Assembly (NCBI RefSeq): GCF_026625785.1
Contig: NZ_CP113063.1
Location: 2,356,001 to 2,420,000, forward strand
Length of the DNA stretch: 64,000 bases
Reading direction: 5' to 3'
From: Gordonia sp. SL306
GTDB taxonomy: Bacteria; Actinomycetota; Actinomycetes; Mycobacteriales; Mycobacteriaceae
Shown here piece by piece: positions 36,206 through 46,391 of the stretch. Position 1 is the first letter of the stretch. Each line of letters begins with the position of its first letter. A program made the position numbers and the translations under genes. Below the pieces are notes generated by a model. The model was not told the origin of the DNA and made no database searches. It saw nothing but the letters and a program-made list of their open reading frames with translations.

Positions 36206-37499
36206 GTGCCTCGTGGCGTGGGTGGTACGGGGTGTGCACGACGCGGACCACGAGCGAGCCGATCACGTAGAGCACGGTGCCGAAGATGACGAGTGCCACC
36301 GACTTGCCGTCGTCGGGGATCGCGACGGCTGCCAGGGTCACCGCACCGACGTAGGCGATGTTGAAGACGGCGTCCTGAACGGAGAACACCTGCCCGCGCA
36401 CCGCGTCGCCGATGTCCACCTGCATGGCGACGTCGCCGCAGAGTTTTGCGACCTGTCCGATCAGGCCGAGCACGAAAGCAGAGATGCAGAGGACCACGGG
36501 GTTGAAGGTCACCAGGGAGACCTCCGCGACGGCGCCGACGAGCAACGCGACGATCAACGTGGTCTTCCGGCCGATCCGATCCACCGAGTACGGCGTGACC
36601 AGTGCCGCGAGCAGGGCGCCGCCCGCGGTGAACCCGGCGACCACGCTCACGCCTGCGAGGCCGTCGCCTGCGCCGGCGTGCTTGCTGATCACCAGGAGCA
36701 TGAGGGTGTTCATGCCGAAGACGAGGCGATGGGCACCTATCGCAGAGAGGGCGGCGGACACCGTGCGTGACCCGGCGACCGCCCGGGCGCCGTGCAGCAG
36801 CCCGACGGTCACCGCGTGTAGCGCCGATCGCCCCGGATCGTCGGGTTCGTCGGGACCCAGTTGGAGTCGTGTGAAGCCGTGGGCCAGGGCTCCGGCGATC
36901 AGGGCGATCACCACACCGCCGAGGGTGGTCAGGGCGCTGCCGGAATTGTCCGGGCCGAACAGCGCGCGCAACACCGCGGCGATGCCCGCGCCGACGGCGA
37001 GCATGCCCGCTCCCAGGGTGGTGAACAGAGCATTGGTCGCGACGATGACGTCGCGGTGTGCCACGTGCGGCAGCCCTGCGGACAGACCGGAGGCCACGAA
37101 CCTGCTGGCCCCCGTCACCGCAAGAGCACCGATCAGCACGATGGTGTCCGTCGCCCCGGCGGCGATCGCAACCGCGACGAGCCCGATCATGGCGGCCCGA
37201 ATCACGTTGGCGTACATCAGGACGTGTCGTCGGTCCCAATGGTCGAGGAGGGCCCCGGCAAACGGGCCGATCACGGAGTAGGGGAGCAGCAACACGGCGA
37301 GGCCGCCCGCGATGGCCAGCGGATCGGCGTGCCGCTCCGGGTTGAACAGGATGGCACCGAAGAGCGCGGCCTGGAAGACGCCGTCGGTGATCTGGCTGGT
37401 CAGGCGGACCGCGAGAAGGCGCCCGAGTCCGGGTGAATGCGCGAGCGAGCGAACGAACCCCCGTAGACCGGGGGTGGCATGCTGCAACCCAGACATCAC
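36165..37499 (-). CDS. MFS transporter (Rv0037c-like)
   Basis: 444-residue, 12-helix major facilitator protein. Loop 2-3 reads GALLDHWDRRHVLMYANV and the inter-domain side has YSVDRIGRKTTLIVALL, both MFS signatures. Its position beside yqgE and upstream of leuS equals Rv0037c of M. tuberculosis. Substrate unknown. Divergent from yqgE with a 48-bp gap. Confidence 0.85.
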   Translation of the reverse strand: MMSGLQHATPGLRGFVRSLAHSPGLGRLLAVRLTSQITDGVFQAALFGAILFNPERHADPLAIAGGLAVLLLPYSVIGPFAGALLDHWDRRHVLMYANVIRAAMIGLVAVAIAAGATDTIVLIGALAVTGASRFVASGLSAGLPHVAHRDVIVATNALFTTLGAGMLAVGAGIAAVLRALFGPDNSGSALTTLGGVVIALIAGALAHGFTRLQLGPDEPDDPGRSALHAVTVGLLHGARAVAGSRTVSAALSAIGAHRLVFGMNTLMLLVISKHAGAGDGLAGVSVVAGFTAGGALLAALVTPYSVDRIGRKTTLIVALLVGAVAEVSLVTFNPVVLCISAFVLGLIGQVAKLCGDVAMQVDIGDAVRGQVFSVQDAVFNIAYVGAVTLAAVAIPDDGKSVALVIFGTVLYVIGSLVVRVVHTPYHPRHEALSGDRIEANGSQS

Positions 37500-37547
37500 T
37501 GATCCAGACTACCGACCTGAAGGGCGCTGCCATGCGATGATGTGTGG

Positions 37548-38195
37548 GTGGCCGGCGGCGACGATTCAGAGGAACCGACCCCCGAGTTCTACTCGGAGGG
37601 GGCACCGGATGCCGCGCGCGACATCTCGTCGGCCGGACGGGTCCGGCCCGGGACCCTGCTCCTCGCGTCGACGGATCTCCTCGAACCGACGTTCGCCCGA
37701 ACGGTCATCTACGTCATGGAACACAACGACGCCGGGAGTCTCGGGGTGGTCCTGAACCGGATGAGCCAGACCGCCGTGCACAATCTGCTGCCGCAGTGGT
37801 CGGATCTCTCGGCATCGCCCCGGGCGCTGTTCATCGGTGGCCCCGTCAAGCAGGACGCCGCCCTCTGTCTCGGTGTGGTGAAACTCGGCGCGGACGTCAG
37901 CGGATACGAGGCCATCCGACCACTGGACGGCCGCGTCGCCCTCGTCGATCTCGACGGTGACCCGGAGGCACTGTCCGAGGTGCTCGTCGGTGTCCGGGTG
38001 TTCGCGGGGTACTCGGGCTGGGGTATCGGGCAGCTCGACGGCGAGCTCGAACAGAACAGCTGGATGCTGGCCTCGGCACTGGCCAACGATCTGCTCGTAC
38101 CGCCGACCGCTGATCTGTGGGGCGACGTACTCCGCAGGCAACCGTGGCCGATGCCGCTGCTCGCCTCACATCCGATCGACGTGGCACGTAACTGA
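37548..38195 (+). CDS. yqgE: YqgE/AlgH family protein (UPF0301)
   Basis: 215-residue cytosolic protein of unknown biochemical role, homologue of Rv0038. Family landmarks: GTLLLASTDLLEPTFARTVIYVMEHND, GSLGVVLNRMS, FIGGPVKQDAALCLG, VRVFAGYSGWGIGQLDGELEQNSW, and the C-terminal LLASHPID. GTG 37548 is chosen because a GATGAT -10-like element lies 6 nt upstream and the protein then begins VAGGDD, as relatives do; GTG 37542 is possible. Confidence 0.9.
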   Translation: MAGGDDSEEPTPEFYSEGAPDAARDISSAGRVRPGTLLLASTDLLEPTFARTVIYVMEHNDAGSLGVVLNRMSQTAVHNLLPQWSDLSASPRALFIGGPVKQDAALCLGVVKLGADVSGYEAIRPLDGRVALVDLDGDPEALSEVLVGVRVFAGYSGWGIGQLDGELEQNSWMLASALANDLLVPPTADLWGDVLRRQPWPMPLLASHPIDVARN

Positions 38196-38244
38196 GCTGA
38201 TCCCCATACCCGTGATAGCGGGTGACGTGGGACACCGTCTCTGC

Positions 38245-38250
38245 TAGGTT
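38245..38250 (+). promoter_or_regulatory. -10 element upstream of the CocE-type hydrolase gene
   Basis: TAGGTT followed by a GC-rich leader of about 30 nt before GTG 38287, so this transcript has a short 5' UTR rather than being leaderless. Confidence 0.5.
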
Positions 38251-38286
38251 TTGGACGCTTGGTCCAGTCAGACGGGGGTCGATGGC

Positions 38287-40323
38287 GTGCGGGTGGGGAT
38301 GATCAGCGGGATCTTCGGGATCCTCGTGGCGATGTTGGTGGTTCCGGCGACGGCGGGCGCGGCGCCCTCGACGCCGAGCGGTGGTGCGTCCGCGGCCGGG
38401 TGGGCCGCGTCCCACGACGGCAAGCAGCCTTATGCGGGGGTCGCGGTCACCTGGGACGTCCCGATCCGGATGAGCGACGGAACGGTCCTGCGGGCCAACG
38501 TCTATCGACCGGCGAATGGTGCCGGCCGCGCGACGACAAAGCGCAATCCGGTGATCGTGAACATGACGCCGTACACCAAGCTGATCACCGCGGTGGGCGC
38601 CGCGGTCACCCAACATCCGGTTCTCGAACCGCTCCTGAGGCAGCTCGTGACGGCAGTCAACCAGGTCGCCACGCCGATCCGCGACTTCGCCGACATCTCG
38701 CAACTCACCAACACCCTCCGCGACGGCGGCGCGAAGACCTTCATGGTCGACCTCGACCTGGTGCGCAGTGGGTACACCCAGGTGGTCGTGGACGTGCGCG
38801 GCACGGGCTTCTCGCAGGGGAAGTGGGATGTCTTCCAGAGCCGCGAACAGGCCGACACCACCGAGGTGATCGACTGGGCGGCCCGGCAACGCTGGTCGAA
38901 CGGCAAGGTCGGCATGTCCGGGGTCTCGTATTCGGCGATCAACCAGATCCAGGCCGCCAACAAGAACCCGAAGGCGCTCAAGGCGATCTTCCCGGTCGAA
39001 CCGGGTGGCGACCTCATCCGCGACATCGTCGCGCCCGGCGGTGCACTCGGCGCAGGTTTCCTGCCGCTGTGGCTGACGCTGGTCAACACCACCAAGATGG
39101 TGCCGAACGTGGCATCGATGCTCAACGGCACCTTCGACTGGAAATGGCTGGCCGACCGGATCTCCGACCCACTCACGTTCTATCCGCAGCTGTTGGCGGC
39201 GCTGGTGACCCCCGACATCAAGTCGGTGCCGCCGCAGCTCGACGAGTTGCTGACCGACAACTCCGAGCCGCGAAAGGCGTGGCAGGACAAGGCGGAACGG
39301 ATCACCACCCCCACCCTCATCTACGGCGGCTGGTTCGACCTCTTCACCAACAGCGAAGTGCGGATGTACAACAAGATCCCACTGCCGCCGGGGCAGAAGC
39401 AGCTCATCATGGGCGACGGCTACCACCTGACGATCGGCGGCGGCCAGCAGGGCCGGCGTGGGACACCTCCGCGTCTGGACGTGCTGCAGAAGGCGTGGTT
39501 CGACAAGTGGCTCAAGGGAATCGACAACCAGGTGGATTCCTATGGGCCGGTGAACCTCAAGCAGGTCGGCGATCAGTGGATCTCGGCACAGCAGTTCCCG
39601 CGGGCGGGGATGTCGCGACAGCGCCTCTACCTCGGTGACCGGCGCAGCGGAACCGCGCCCTACGCGGTCCGGGACGGGAGCCTCACCACCGGCACCCCGG
39701 CGACGCGGGGGCGGATGACCGTCTCGCCCGGGCTCCTCACGCTCTGCTCCCGGGACTCCGCACAACAGACGGCCGGGGCACTCGCCCTGTTCCCGTTCTG
39801 CGCCGAGGATGCGCGCATCCCGGAACGCAGTGCGCTCACGTTCACCACCGCGCCGATGCGGACCACACGCAGCGTGTCCGGCTACACCAACCTGCACCTC
39901 AACACGGTCATGGATGCGACCGATGGTTACTGGACGGCGACGCTCAACGATGTTGCGCCGGACGGGACATCGAAGGTGATCAGCTCCGGACAGGTGATGG
40001 CGTCGCTGCGCGGTTACGACCGGTCACGGTCGCAGTTCGCTCCGAACGGCGACGTGATCGACCCGTTCTACAATCTGACCCTGGCCTCGCGGCAGCCGGT
40101 GACACCGGGGGCGCCGGTTGGCGTCGACATCGGGCTGCTGCCGACCGAAGCGCTGATCAAGCCGGGCCACCGACTGCGCGTCGACGTGTTCGCGATGAAC
40201 GTGCCGCGCGGACTTCCCTTGCGCCCCTTGCTGAACGAGTCGCAGCTCAAGCCGCAGCACATCCAACTCGACCCGCAGCGACCGAGCTTTGTGAACCTCC
40301 CACTGTCGACGCCGCTGCCGTAG
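38287..40323 (+). CDS. Secreted CocE/NonD-type hydrolase (X-Pro dipeptidyl-peptidase family)
   Basis: 678-residue exported serine hydrolase. The signal peptide is about residues 1-26 (VRVGMISGIFGILVAMLVVPATAGAAP). The catalytic core contains the nucleophile in KVGMSGVSYSAINQ (Ser near 213), the oxyanion-side VVDVRGTGFSQG, and the GGWFDLF block that carries the catalytic Asp in this family. The His is likely in GDGYHLTIGGG. A C-terminal jelly-roll (PepX_C) covers about 445-678. GTG 38287 follows a GGGGG stretch; ATG 38299 is possible. Substrate may be an ester, amide or acyl-peptide; not resolvable. Confidence 0.87.
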   Translation: MRVGMISGIFGILVAMLVVPATAGAAPSTPSGGASAAGWAASHDGKQPYAGVAVTWDVPIRMSDGTVLRANVYRPANGAGRATTKRNPVIVNMTPYTKLITAVGAAVTQHPVLEPLLRQLVTAVNQVATPIRDFADISQLTNTLRDGGAKTFMVDLDLVRSGYTQVVVDVRGTGFSQGKWDVFQSREQADTTEVIDWAARQRWSNGKVGMSGVSYSAINQIQAANKNPKALKAIFPVEPGGDLIRDIVAPGGALGAGFLPLWLTLVNTTKMVPNVASMLNGTFDWKWLADRISDPLTFYPQLLAALVTPDIKSVPPQLDELLTDNSEPRKAWQDKAERITTPTLIYGGWFDLFTNSEVRMYNKIPLPPGQKQLIMGDGYHLTIGGGQQGRRGTPPRLDVLQKAWFDKWLKGIDNQVDSYGPVNLKQVGDQWISAQQFPRAGMSRQRLYLGDRRSGTAPYAVRDGSLTTGTPATRGRMTVSPGLLTLCSRDSAQQTAGALALFPFCAEDARIPERSALTFTTAPMRTTRSVSGYTNLHLNTVMDATDGYWTATLNDVAPDGTSKVISSGQVMASLRGYDRSRSQFAPNGDVIDPFYNLTLASRQPVTPGAPVGVDIGLLPTEALIKPGHRLRVDVFAMNVPRGLPLRPLLNESQLKPQHIQLDPQRPSFVNLPLSTPLP

Positions 40324-40341
40324 CGCGGGTGCCGCGCCGGG

Positions 40342-41007
40342 TCACTCCGACTCGTGATTGTCCGGATACGCGGTCACTGCGAGGAAGCGGATGGGCAGTC
40401 GCACCAGATCGTGTGGGCCGTGGATTCCCTCGCCGTCGAGCAGCAGGCAGTCGCCCGGCCGCAGGGTGTACTCGGCGTTGCCGTGCCCGTAGACCATCAC
40501 GCCTTCGAGCATGTAGAGGAGTTCGGTGCCCGGGTGTTGAAAGCGGGGAAACACCTCGCTGTCGTCGGCCAGGGTGACAAGGACGGGCTCGAGGCGCTTG
40601 TGCTGACCGCGCAGGGCTCCGAGGAGTTCGTAGTGGTGACCGACGCGCGTACCGCGCCCGACGATCACCGCGCCTTTGCCCGACTCGGTGTAGACCGCTT
40701 CCCGCTCCACGTCTGCGCCGCGGAACAGCGAGGTGACCGGGACGTCGAGGCCTGCGGCGAGGCGCGCGAGAGTGGACAGGCTGCACGAGGTCTGCGCGTT
40801 CTCGATCTTCGACAGCATCGCCTTGGAGATGCCGACCTTGGCGGCCATCTCGGCCACCGAGAGGCCGGCATTGCGTCGGAGCAGTCTCACCTGATGGGCG
40901 ATGGCGGCTTCCAAGTCGCCACCGGTCGGCGGATCCCCGACGACCTCACGCTGGACGGGCGCAGGGTCGCCGGTGTCGCGGACGATCTTGGACGCGTCGG
41001 CTGTCAT
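40342..41007 (-). CDS. XRE-type HTH regulator with C-terminal cupin domain
   Basis: 221 residues. The HTH near 35-90 reads VRLLRRNAGLSVAEMAAKVGISKAMLSKIENAQTSCSLSTL. The C-terminal cupin (about 140-215) shows FQHPGTELLYMLEGVMVYGHGNAEYTLRPGDCLLLDGEGIHGP. This architecture is typical of regulators sensing small metabolites. It is the last gene of a minus-strand run with the BASS transporter (44 bp upstream) and the SdpI-like gene, so it may control that transporter. Confidence 0.88.
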   Translation of the reverse strand: MTADASKIVRDTGDPAPVQREVVGDPPTGGDLEAAIAHQVRLLRRNAGLSVAEMAAKVGISKAMLSKIENAQTSCSLSTLARLAAGLDVPVTSLFRGADVEREAVYTESGKGAVIVGRGTRVGHHYELLGALRGQHKRLEPVLVTLADDSEVFPRFQHPGTELLYMLEGVMVYGHGNAEYTLRPGDCLLLDGEGIHGPHDLVRLPIRFLAVTAYPDNHESE

Positions 41008-41051
41008 GGGCGCAGTCTAGCGAACTTTGTTTCCTGACAGTGGACGAACGA

Positions 41052-42059
41052 TCAGGGTGCGGCGATGGCTTCCGACTCTCGGCTGTACCGCGTCGCCAGC
41101 CAGGAACACATGATGAGCTGGATCTGATGGAAGATCATCAACGGAAGCACGATCAGGCCGACCGTCGGGCCGGCGAACAGCACCGTCGCCATCGGAAGTC
41201 CGGTGGCGAGACTCTTCTTGGTACCGCAGAACTGGATGGCGATGACGTCGTCCCGGTCGAATCCGAGGCGCCGCGGAACCCATCGGGTGACCACCAGCAT
41301 CACCGTGACCAGCACCACCGCAATCGCGGCCACCGCGACGACCTGCGCAGCGTCGACCATCGACCAGATGCCCTCGCGGACGCCCTCGCTGAACGCGGAG
41401 TAGACGACCAGCACGATCGAACCTCGGTCGACGAGCTTGGTGGCTCGGGCGTGCCGGGAGAAGAAGGCGCCGACCCACGGGCGCGCGAGCTGCCCGAGGA
41501 TGAACGGGACGAGGATCTGGCCGAGGATCTTGAGCACCGACGTCGCGTCGATCTGTACGCCGTTCTGGGTGGTCATCAGCGCGACGACCAGCAGCGGCGT
41601 CAACACGACTCCGAGAATGTTGGACGCCGATGCGCTCACGATCGCGCCCGGTACGTTCCCGCGAGCGATCGACGTGAAGGCAATCGACGACTGCACGGTG
41701 GAGGGCACGAGACACAGGAACAGCAGGCCGGTGGCGAGATCCGCACCGACGATCGGCTCGACGAGCGGACGGATGACCAGGCCCACGATCGGGAACACCA
41801 CAAAGGTGAACGCCAGGATGGTCAGATGCAGACGCCAGTGTCTGAGACCCTCGAGCGCTTCGCGCGGATGAAGCCGTGTGCCGTAGAGGAAGAACAGCAG
41901 CGCGATCGCGGCGATGACGACCCAGTCGAGGACGTCGGCGACCGCGCCGCGCGCGGGTAGGAACGCGGCCAGCACGACCGTGCCGAGGATGGCGAGGACG
42001 AAGCCGTCGATCGGCGATCGGCGCAGCAGCCCACGGGCGACCGCCAGGGGAGACGACAC
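41052..42059 (-). CDS. Bile acid:sodium symporter family (BASS/SBF-like) transporter
   Basis: 335-residue membrane protein of about 10 helices. Family landmarks are GTRLHPREALEGLRHWRLH after helix 2, FLCLVPSTVQSSIAFTSIARGNVPGAIVSASASN (the discontinuous-helix crossover region) and QFCGTKKSLATGLPMA. The KKSLATG block is typical of the SBF-like (PF13593/YfeH type) branch. Start GTG 42059, 6 nt after the SdpI-like gene stop. The solute is unknown; bile acid is only the family name. Confidence 0.88.
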   Translation of the reverse strand: MSSPLAVARGLLRRSPIDGFVLAILGTVVLAAFLPARGAVADVLDWVVIAAIALLFFLYGTRLHPREALEGLRHWRLHLTILAFTFVVFPIVGLVIRPLVEPIVGADLATGLLFLCLVPSTVQSSIAFTSIARGNVPGAIVSASASNILGVVLTPLLVVALMTTQNGVQIDATSVLKILGQILVPFILGQLARPWVGAFFSRHARATKLVDRGSIVLVVYSAFSEGVREGIWSMVDAAQVVAVAAIAVVLVTVMLVVTRWVPRRLGFDRDDVIAIQFCGTKKSLATGLPMATVLFAGPTVGLIVLPLMIFHQIQLIMCSWLATRYSRESEAIAAP

Positions 42060-42065
42060 CGACTC

Positions 42066-42599
42066 TCAGGCCTGGGCGGACTCGTTGGAGCAGACGGCGC
42101 GCAGGCTGCACGCCCCGCAGCTCGAGGTACCGCAGGCGGCGGCCGCATGAGTCTCGTCGGCAGTGTCGGTTGGGGTGTGCGCAGGGTCGGCGGCCGGCCC
42201 GTCATGTTCGTGCGTGGAACAGCACGAGCAACCGTCGTCGTCGGAAGGTACCGCGGCAGCGGCGCGGACCCCGTAGGCACTGACCAGGCCGACCACGAAC
42301 AGTGCGGCGACCACTCCGACGACCGCGAAGGCGACCGACCAGTATCCGCCGATGCCGAGTGCGACGATCCCGCTGAGTACGAGGATGCCGGCGGCGGCGA
42401 ACAGGCCGGGCGCGGCCACCCGGTTGGCCACCTGGAATGCCTCGTCGGACCGCATGGACTCGTCGGCGCGGACACCCAGCCAGCGGTTGCGAGGGAGACG
42501 GCCGACGATACCCAGCCCGCCGACCACGAGCCACAACGCGGCCAGCGCGAAGACGACCACAGCAGCGACGACAGACAGGACGATCACATCGACCACCAT
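42066..42599 (-). CDS. SdpI-like membrane protein with Cys/His-rich tail
   Basis: 177 residues. An N-terminal helix (VIVLSVVAAVVVFALAALWLVVGGLG), the SdpI-type loop RNRWLGVRADESMRSDEAFQVANRVAAP, and two further helices (about 65-110) match SdpI/YhfL-type proteins. The C-terminal 55 residues are odd: GCSCCSTHEHDG, then an Ala/Thr linker, then CGTSSCGACSLRAVC. These seven or more Cys plus His residues look like a metal-binding or redox tail. It leads a minus-strand operon with the BASS transporter. Confidence 0.78.
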   Translation of the reverse strand: MVVDVIVLSVVAAVVVFALAALWLVVGGLGIVGRLPRNRWLGVRADESMRSDEAFQVANRVAAPGLFAAAGILVLSGIVALGIGGYWSVAFAVVGVVAALFVVGLVSAYGVRAAAAVPSDDDGCSCCSTHEHDGPAADPAHTPTDTADETHAAAACGTSSCGACSLRAVCSNESAQA

Positions 42600-42706
42600 A
42601 CGACCGACCGTCGTAGCAGACCGAATCGACCGTTGTCACGCACCCGGCGTCGTGTCGGCGACAGTCGAGACCACTCCCCGTCGACAACATCGCCGAACCG
42701 AGGATT

Positions 42707-42712
42707 TACGCT
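42707..42712 (+). promoter_or_regulatory. leuS -10 element (leaderless)
   Basis: TACGCT ends 6 nt before GTG 42719; no Shine-Dalgarno sequence. Confidence 0.6.
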
Positions 42713-42718
42713 GGTCGG

Positions 42719-45598
42719 GTGACTTCAGCTGATTCTGCCCGCATCGCGTCGACCGCCCCGGACGCCGGCCTACCCGGCCATCGGTACACGGCGGAGCTCG
42801 CCGGGGAGATCGAGGCGCGGTGGCAGCGTCACTGGGCCGACCAGCACGCGTACGAGGCACCCAATCCGGTTGGACCGCTCGCCGGGGATCTGGCGGCGTT
42901 CGGCGGAACCGGAGCAGACGCCGAGCCGAAGGTCTTCATCCAGGACATGTTCCCGTACCCGTCGGGTTCGGGGCTGCACGTCGGCCATCCCTTGGGCTTC
43001 ATCGCCAGCGATGTGTTCGCGCGGTACCAGCGGATGACCGGCAAGAACGTACTGCACACGATGGGCTTCGACGCCTTCGGGCTGCCGGCCGAGCAGTACG
43101 CGGTCCAGACCGGCACGCACCCGCGGACCACCACCGAGGCCAACATCGAGCGCTACCTGGGCCAGATCCGCCGGTTGGGTCTGGGACATGACGAGCGCCG
43201 TCGCGTCGCGACGACCGACGTCGAGTTCTATCGGTGGACGCAGTGGATCTTCCTGCAGATCTACAACGCCTGGTACGACACCGACCAGCGCAAGGCGCGT
43301 CGGATCGTCGAACTGATCGACGAGTTCGATTCGGGCGAGCGTGAAGTCGGGGACGGCCGGCAGTGGTCGTCGTTGACCCAGGCGGAGCGGAACAGTGTGA
43401 TCGACTCGTACCGCCTTGTCTACGAGAGTGATTCGCTGGTCAACTGGTGCCCCGGACTGGGTACGGTGCTGGCCAACGAGGAGGTCACCGCCGACGGCCG
43501 CAGCGATCGCGGCAACTTCCCGGTGTTCCGCAAGCACCTGCGGCAGTGGATGATGCGCATCACCGCGTACTCGGATCGCCTGCTCGATGACCTGGACCTG
43601 CTCGACTGGCCGGACAAGGTCAAGACCATGCAACGCAACTGGATCGGCCGGTCCCGGGGCGCGCAGGTGACGTTTGCGGCCGGCGACCACGCCGTCGAGG
43701 TGTTCACGACCCGACCCGACACGCTGTTCGGCGCCACCTACATGGTGCTCGCGCCCGAGCACGAGCTGGTCGACACCCTGACTGCCGACGCCTGGCCGGC
43801 TGGCACCGACGATCGCTGGACCGGCGGTGCGCCGAGCCCGGCCGAAGCGGTGAAGAGTTATCGCGCCGGGATCGCGGCGAAGTCGGATCTCGAGCGTCAG
43901 GAGAACAAGGAGAAGACCGGCGTCTTCACCGGCGCTTTCGCGACGAATCCGGTGAACGGCGAACAGATCCCGGTGTTCATCGCCGACTACGTGCTGATGG
44001 GCTACGGCACTGGAGCCATCATGGCGGTGCCCGCACACGACACCCGCGACTACGAGTTCGCGACGGTGTTCGGCCTGCCGATCCGTGAGGTCATCGGCTC
44101 TGAACAGGGCATCGAGACCGACGCTTTCATCGGGGACGGTCCCGCGGTGAACTCCGGCTTCCTCGACGGCCTGCAGGTCGACGATGCCAAGGCCGCGATC
44201 GTCGAGTGGTTGGAGCAGCAGGGGACCGGTCGGGGCACCATCCAGTACAAGCTCCGCGACTGGCTGTTCGCCCGGCAGCGCTACTGGGGTGAGCCCTTCC
44301 CGATCGTCTACGACGAGGATGGCAACGCGCATGCGCTGCCGGAATCGATGCTGCCCGTGGAGCTTCCGGAGGTCGACGACTACGCGCCGGTGTCGTTCGA
44401 TCCCGACGACGAGCACAGTGAACCGTCGCCACCGCTGGCCAAGGCCACCGACTGGATGACCGTCGAGCTCGATCTGGGTGACGGCGTCAAGACCTACACC
44501 CGAGACGCCAACGTGATGCCGCAGTGGGCGGGCAGTTCCTGGTATCAGCTGCGCTACATCGACCCCACCAACGAGGACACGTTCTGCGCCAAGGAGAACG
44601 AGGCCTACTGGATGGGTCCGCGGCCGGCCGAGTACGGCCCCGACGATCCGGGCGGGCTCGACCTGTACATCGGCGGTGTGGAGCATGCGGTGCTGCACCT
44701 GCTCTATTCACGGTTCTGGCACAAGGTGCTCTTCGACCTCGGCTACGTGACGAGCCGCGAGCCGTATCGAAAGCTGTTCAACCAGGGCATGATCCAGGCG
44801 TACGCCTACACCGATGCACGGGGCATCTATGTGCCTGCCGACGAGGTCACCGAACGCGACGGTGAGTACTTCTACAACGGCGAACCGGTCACCCAGGAAT
44901 ACGGGAAGATGGGCAAGTCCCTCAAGAACTCCGTTGCGCCCGACGACATCTGCCGTGACTATGGCGCGGACACGCTGCGGGTCTACGAGATGTTCATGGG
45001 GCCGCTGGACCAGTCGCGGCCGTGGGCCACCAAGGACGTGGTCGGGTCGCAGCGGTTCCTGCAGCGGATCTGGCGGCTGGTGGTCGACGAGGAGGCCGGC
45101 TCGGTACGTTGCACCGACGCCGAACTCGACGACGACACCAAACGACTGCTGCACAAGACAATTGCCGGTGTGCGCGAGGATTACGCCGAGCTGCGCAACA
45201 ACACCGCGGTCGCGAAGCTGACCGTGCTGACCAATCACCTGACCAAGAACTTCGAGAAGTCGGGTGCCCCTCGCGCGGCCGTGGAACCGTTGGTCGTCAT
45301 GCTGGCTCCGCTGGCCCCGCACGTCGCCGAGGAGCTCTGGCATCGGCTCGGGCATCAGACGTTGCTGGCGCGGGGCCCCTTCCCCGAGGCCGACGAGAAG
45401 TGGCTGGTCGAGGACACGATCGAGATCCCCATCCAGGTCAAGGGCAAGGTGCGCAGCCGTATCATTGTGGCCGCCGACGCCGACGAGGCGACCGTGCGGG
45501 CCGCCGCCCTGGCCGACGAGAAGATCACGCCCCTGCTCGACGGCGAACCTCGCAAGGTGATCGTCGTGCCGGGGCGCATGGTCAACGTCGTCCCCTGA
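42719..45598 (+). CDS. leuS: Leucyl-tRNA synthetase
   Basis: Class Ia aminoacyl-tRNA synthetase, 959 residues from GTG 42719. The HIGH motif is in [18 protein letters not shown] (near 78-95). The CP1 editing domain (about 310-510) carries [19 protein letters not shown] and [16 protein letters not shown]. The KMSKS motif appears as KMGKSLKNS, as usual in actinobacteria. The C-terminal anticodon-binding region ends [13 protein letters not shown]. Upstream promoter is of leaderless type. Synteny with yqgE matches mycobacteria. Confidence 0.98.
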   Translation: MTSADSARIASTAPDAGLPGHRYTAELAGEIEARWQRHWADQHAYEAPNPVGPLAGDLAAFGGTGADAEPKVFIQDMFPYPSGSGLHVGHPLGFIASDVFARYQRMTGKNVLHTMGFDAFGLPAEQYAVQTGTHPRTTTEANIERYLGQIRRLGLGHDERRRVATTDVEFYRWTQWIFLQIYNAWYDTDQRKARRIVELIDEFDSGEREVGDGRQWSSLTQAERNSVIDSYRLVYESDSLVNWCPGLGTVLANEEVTADGRSDRGNFPVFRKHLRQWMMRITAYSDRLLDDLDLLDWPDKVKTMQRNWIGRSRGAQVTFAAGDHAVEVFTTRPDTLFGATYMVLAPEHELVDTLTADAWPAGTDDRWTGGAPSPAEAVKSYRAGIAAKSDLERQENKEKTGVFTGAFATNPVNGEQIPVFIADYVLMGYGTGAIMAVPAHDTRDYEFATVFGLPIREVIGSEQGIETDAFIGDGPAVNSGFLDGLQVDDAKAAIVEWLEQQGTGRGTIQYKLRDWLFARQRYWGEPFPIVYDEDGNAHALPESMLPVELPEVDDYAPVSFDPDDEHSEPSPPLAKATDWMTVELDLGDGVKTYTRDANVMPQWAGSSWYQLRYIDPTNEDTFCAKENEAYWMGPRPAEYGPDDPGGLDLYIGGVEHAVLHLLYSRFWHKVLFDLGYVTSREPYRKLFNQGMIQAYAYTDARGIYVPADEVTERDGEYFYNGEPVTQEYGKMGKSLKNSVAPDDICRDYGADTLRVYEMFMGPLDQSRPWATKDVVGSQRFLQRIWRLVVDEEAGSVRCTDAELDDDTKRLLHKTIAGVREDYAELRNNTAVAKLTVLTNHLTKNFEKSGAPRAAVEPLVVMLAPLAPHVAEELWHRLGHQTLLARGPFPEADEKWLVEDTIEIPIQVKGKVRSRIIVAADADEATVRAAALADEKITPLLDGEPRKVIVVPGRMVNVVP

Positions 45599-45629
45599 GT
45601 CGCTTCGTCTTTCCGCGCTGGCCGTGAAC

Positions 45630-45672
45630 GCGCACTCGCTGGGTATCCGCGCATGTCGCGGCGTGCGCGGGG
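45630..45672 (+). repeat. Left 43-bp direct repeat flanking the AbiEi-like pseudogene
   Basis: Shares 35 of 43 positions with 46386-46428. The conserved blocks are GCGCACTCGCTG, GCGCATGTCGCG and GTGCGCGGGG in the same order and spacing. It lies 31 bp past the leuS stop. Confidence 0.75.
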
Positions 45673-45704
45673 ACCTGCGCGGTGCGCGGTTGGCGCTGGG
45701 GGGC

Positions 45705-46391
45705 TCAGGCCGCGATCAACTGAAGCCGGGCCGGCCACTCGCGGATGAGGCCGACGACGCGTCCCTTCTCGAGATCCTTCCAGGTCCAGCGGACAACCAT
45801 GATCCCCAGGCGGCCCAACGCATCTTCGCGTTCCTTCTCCCGTTTCATTGCGTCGAACGGAGTCTCTCCGGGACGTAGGTGCTTGCGATACTTGACGTCG
45901 CCGTCGAACTCGCCGACCAAGAGTGCCGACCAGTCGTAATCGGTTCGGGCTCCCGGTCCGCCCCGCGACGGAGCGCGGCATCGAACACGGCGAGCGCACC
46001 TGCGAAATCCATTGTGCTGGTGCATGCGATGTCGACAGCAGTTCGCTCCACGGAGGTCACGACGCAGATTCGGTGTGAGCATCGGGAGGTCGTGCAGCGT
46101 CGCTGCTGATTGATGGCTCAGTGTGTGGTCTGGCTCGATCGAGGCGAGGACGGCGATCGCCCGTAGACGATGGAGCTGTTCCGGGGTGCGTTCGGCGGCG
46201 ACGGCATAGACACCCGAGATCACCCGGATCAGTTCTCCGCAGCGCTGTGCCCGGACGAGGTCGGTGTCGGTGAACCCGGAGGCAAGCGCGCGAAGGCGAT
46301 GGACGAGTCCGTGGCGATCGGTCGGGAACACGGTCACGGGGATAGGACGCACGCCGGCCTCGGTCGGTTTCACCCCGAAGCATCCGCGCAC
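45705..46391 (-). pseudogene. Decayed AbiEi-like/DUF559-type gene
   Basis: The 228-residue frame has an intact N-terminal part (residues 45-105: LVRAQRCGELIRVISGVYAVAAERTPEQL, LSHQSAATLHDLP). It also has an intact C-terminal nuclease-like part (GEFDGDVKYRKHLRPGETPFDAMKREKEREDALGRLGIMVVRWTW), typical of actinobacterial AbiEi/DUF559 proteins. The middle is broken. Codons for VERTAVDIACTSTMDFAGALAVFDAALRRGADRE are present at about 45960-46055 but in another frame, and the stretches expected on either side are missing. Two internal deletions with frame shift and restoration explain this. The family's role (toxin-antitoxin or phage defence) is unproven. Confidence 0.72.

Noticed and set aside
42770..44698. 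642-codon minus-strand frame
   Set aside because: Antisense to leuS, which has complete HIGH and KMSKS-type motifs.
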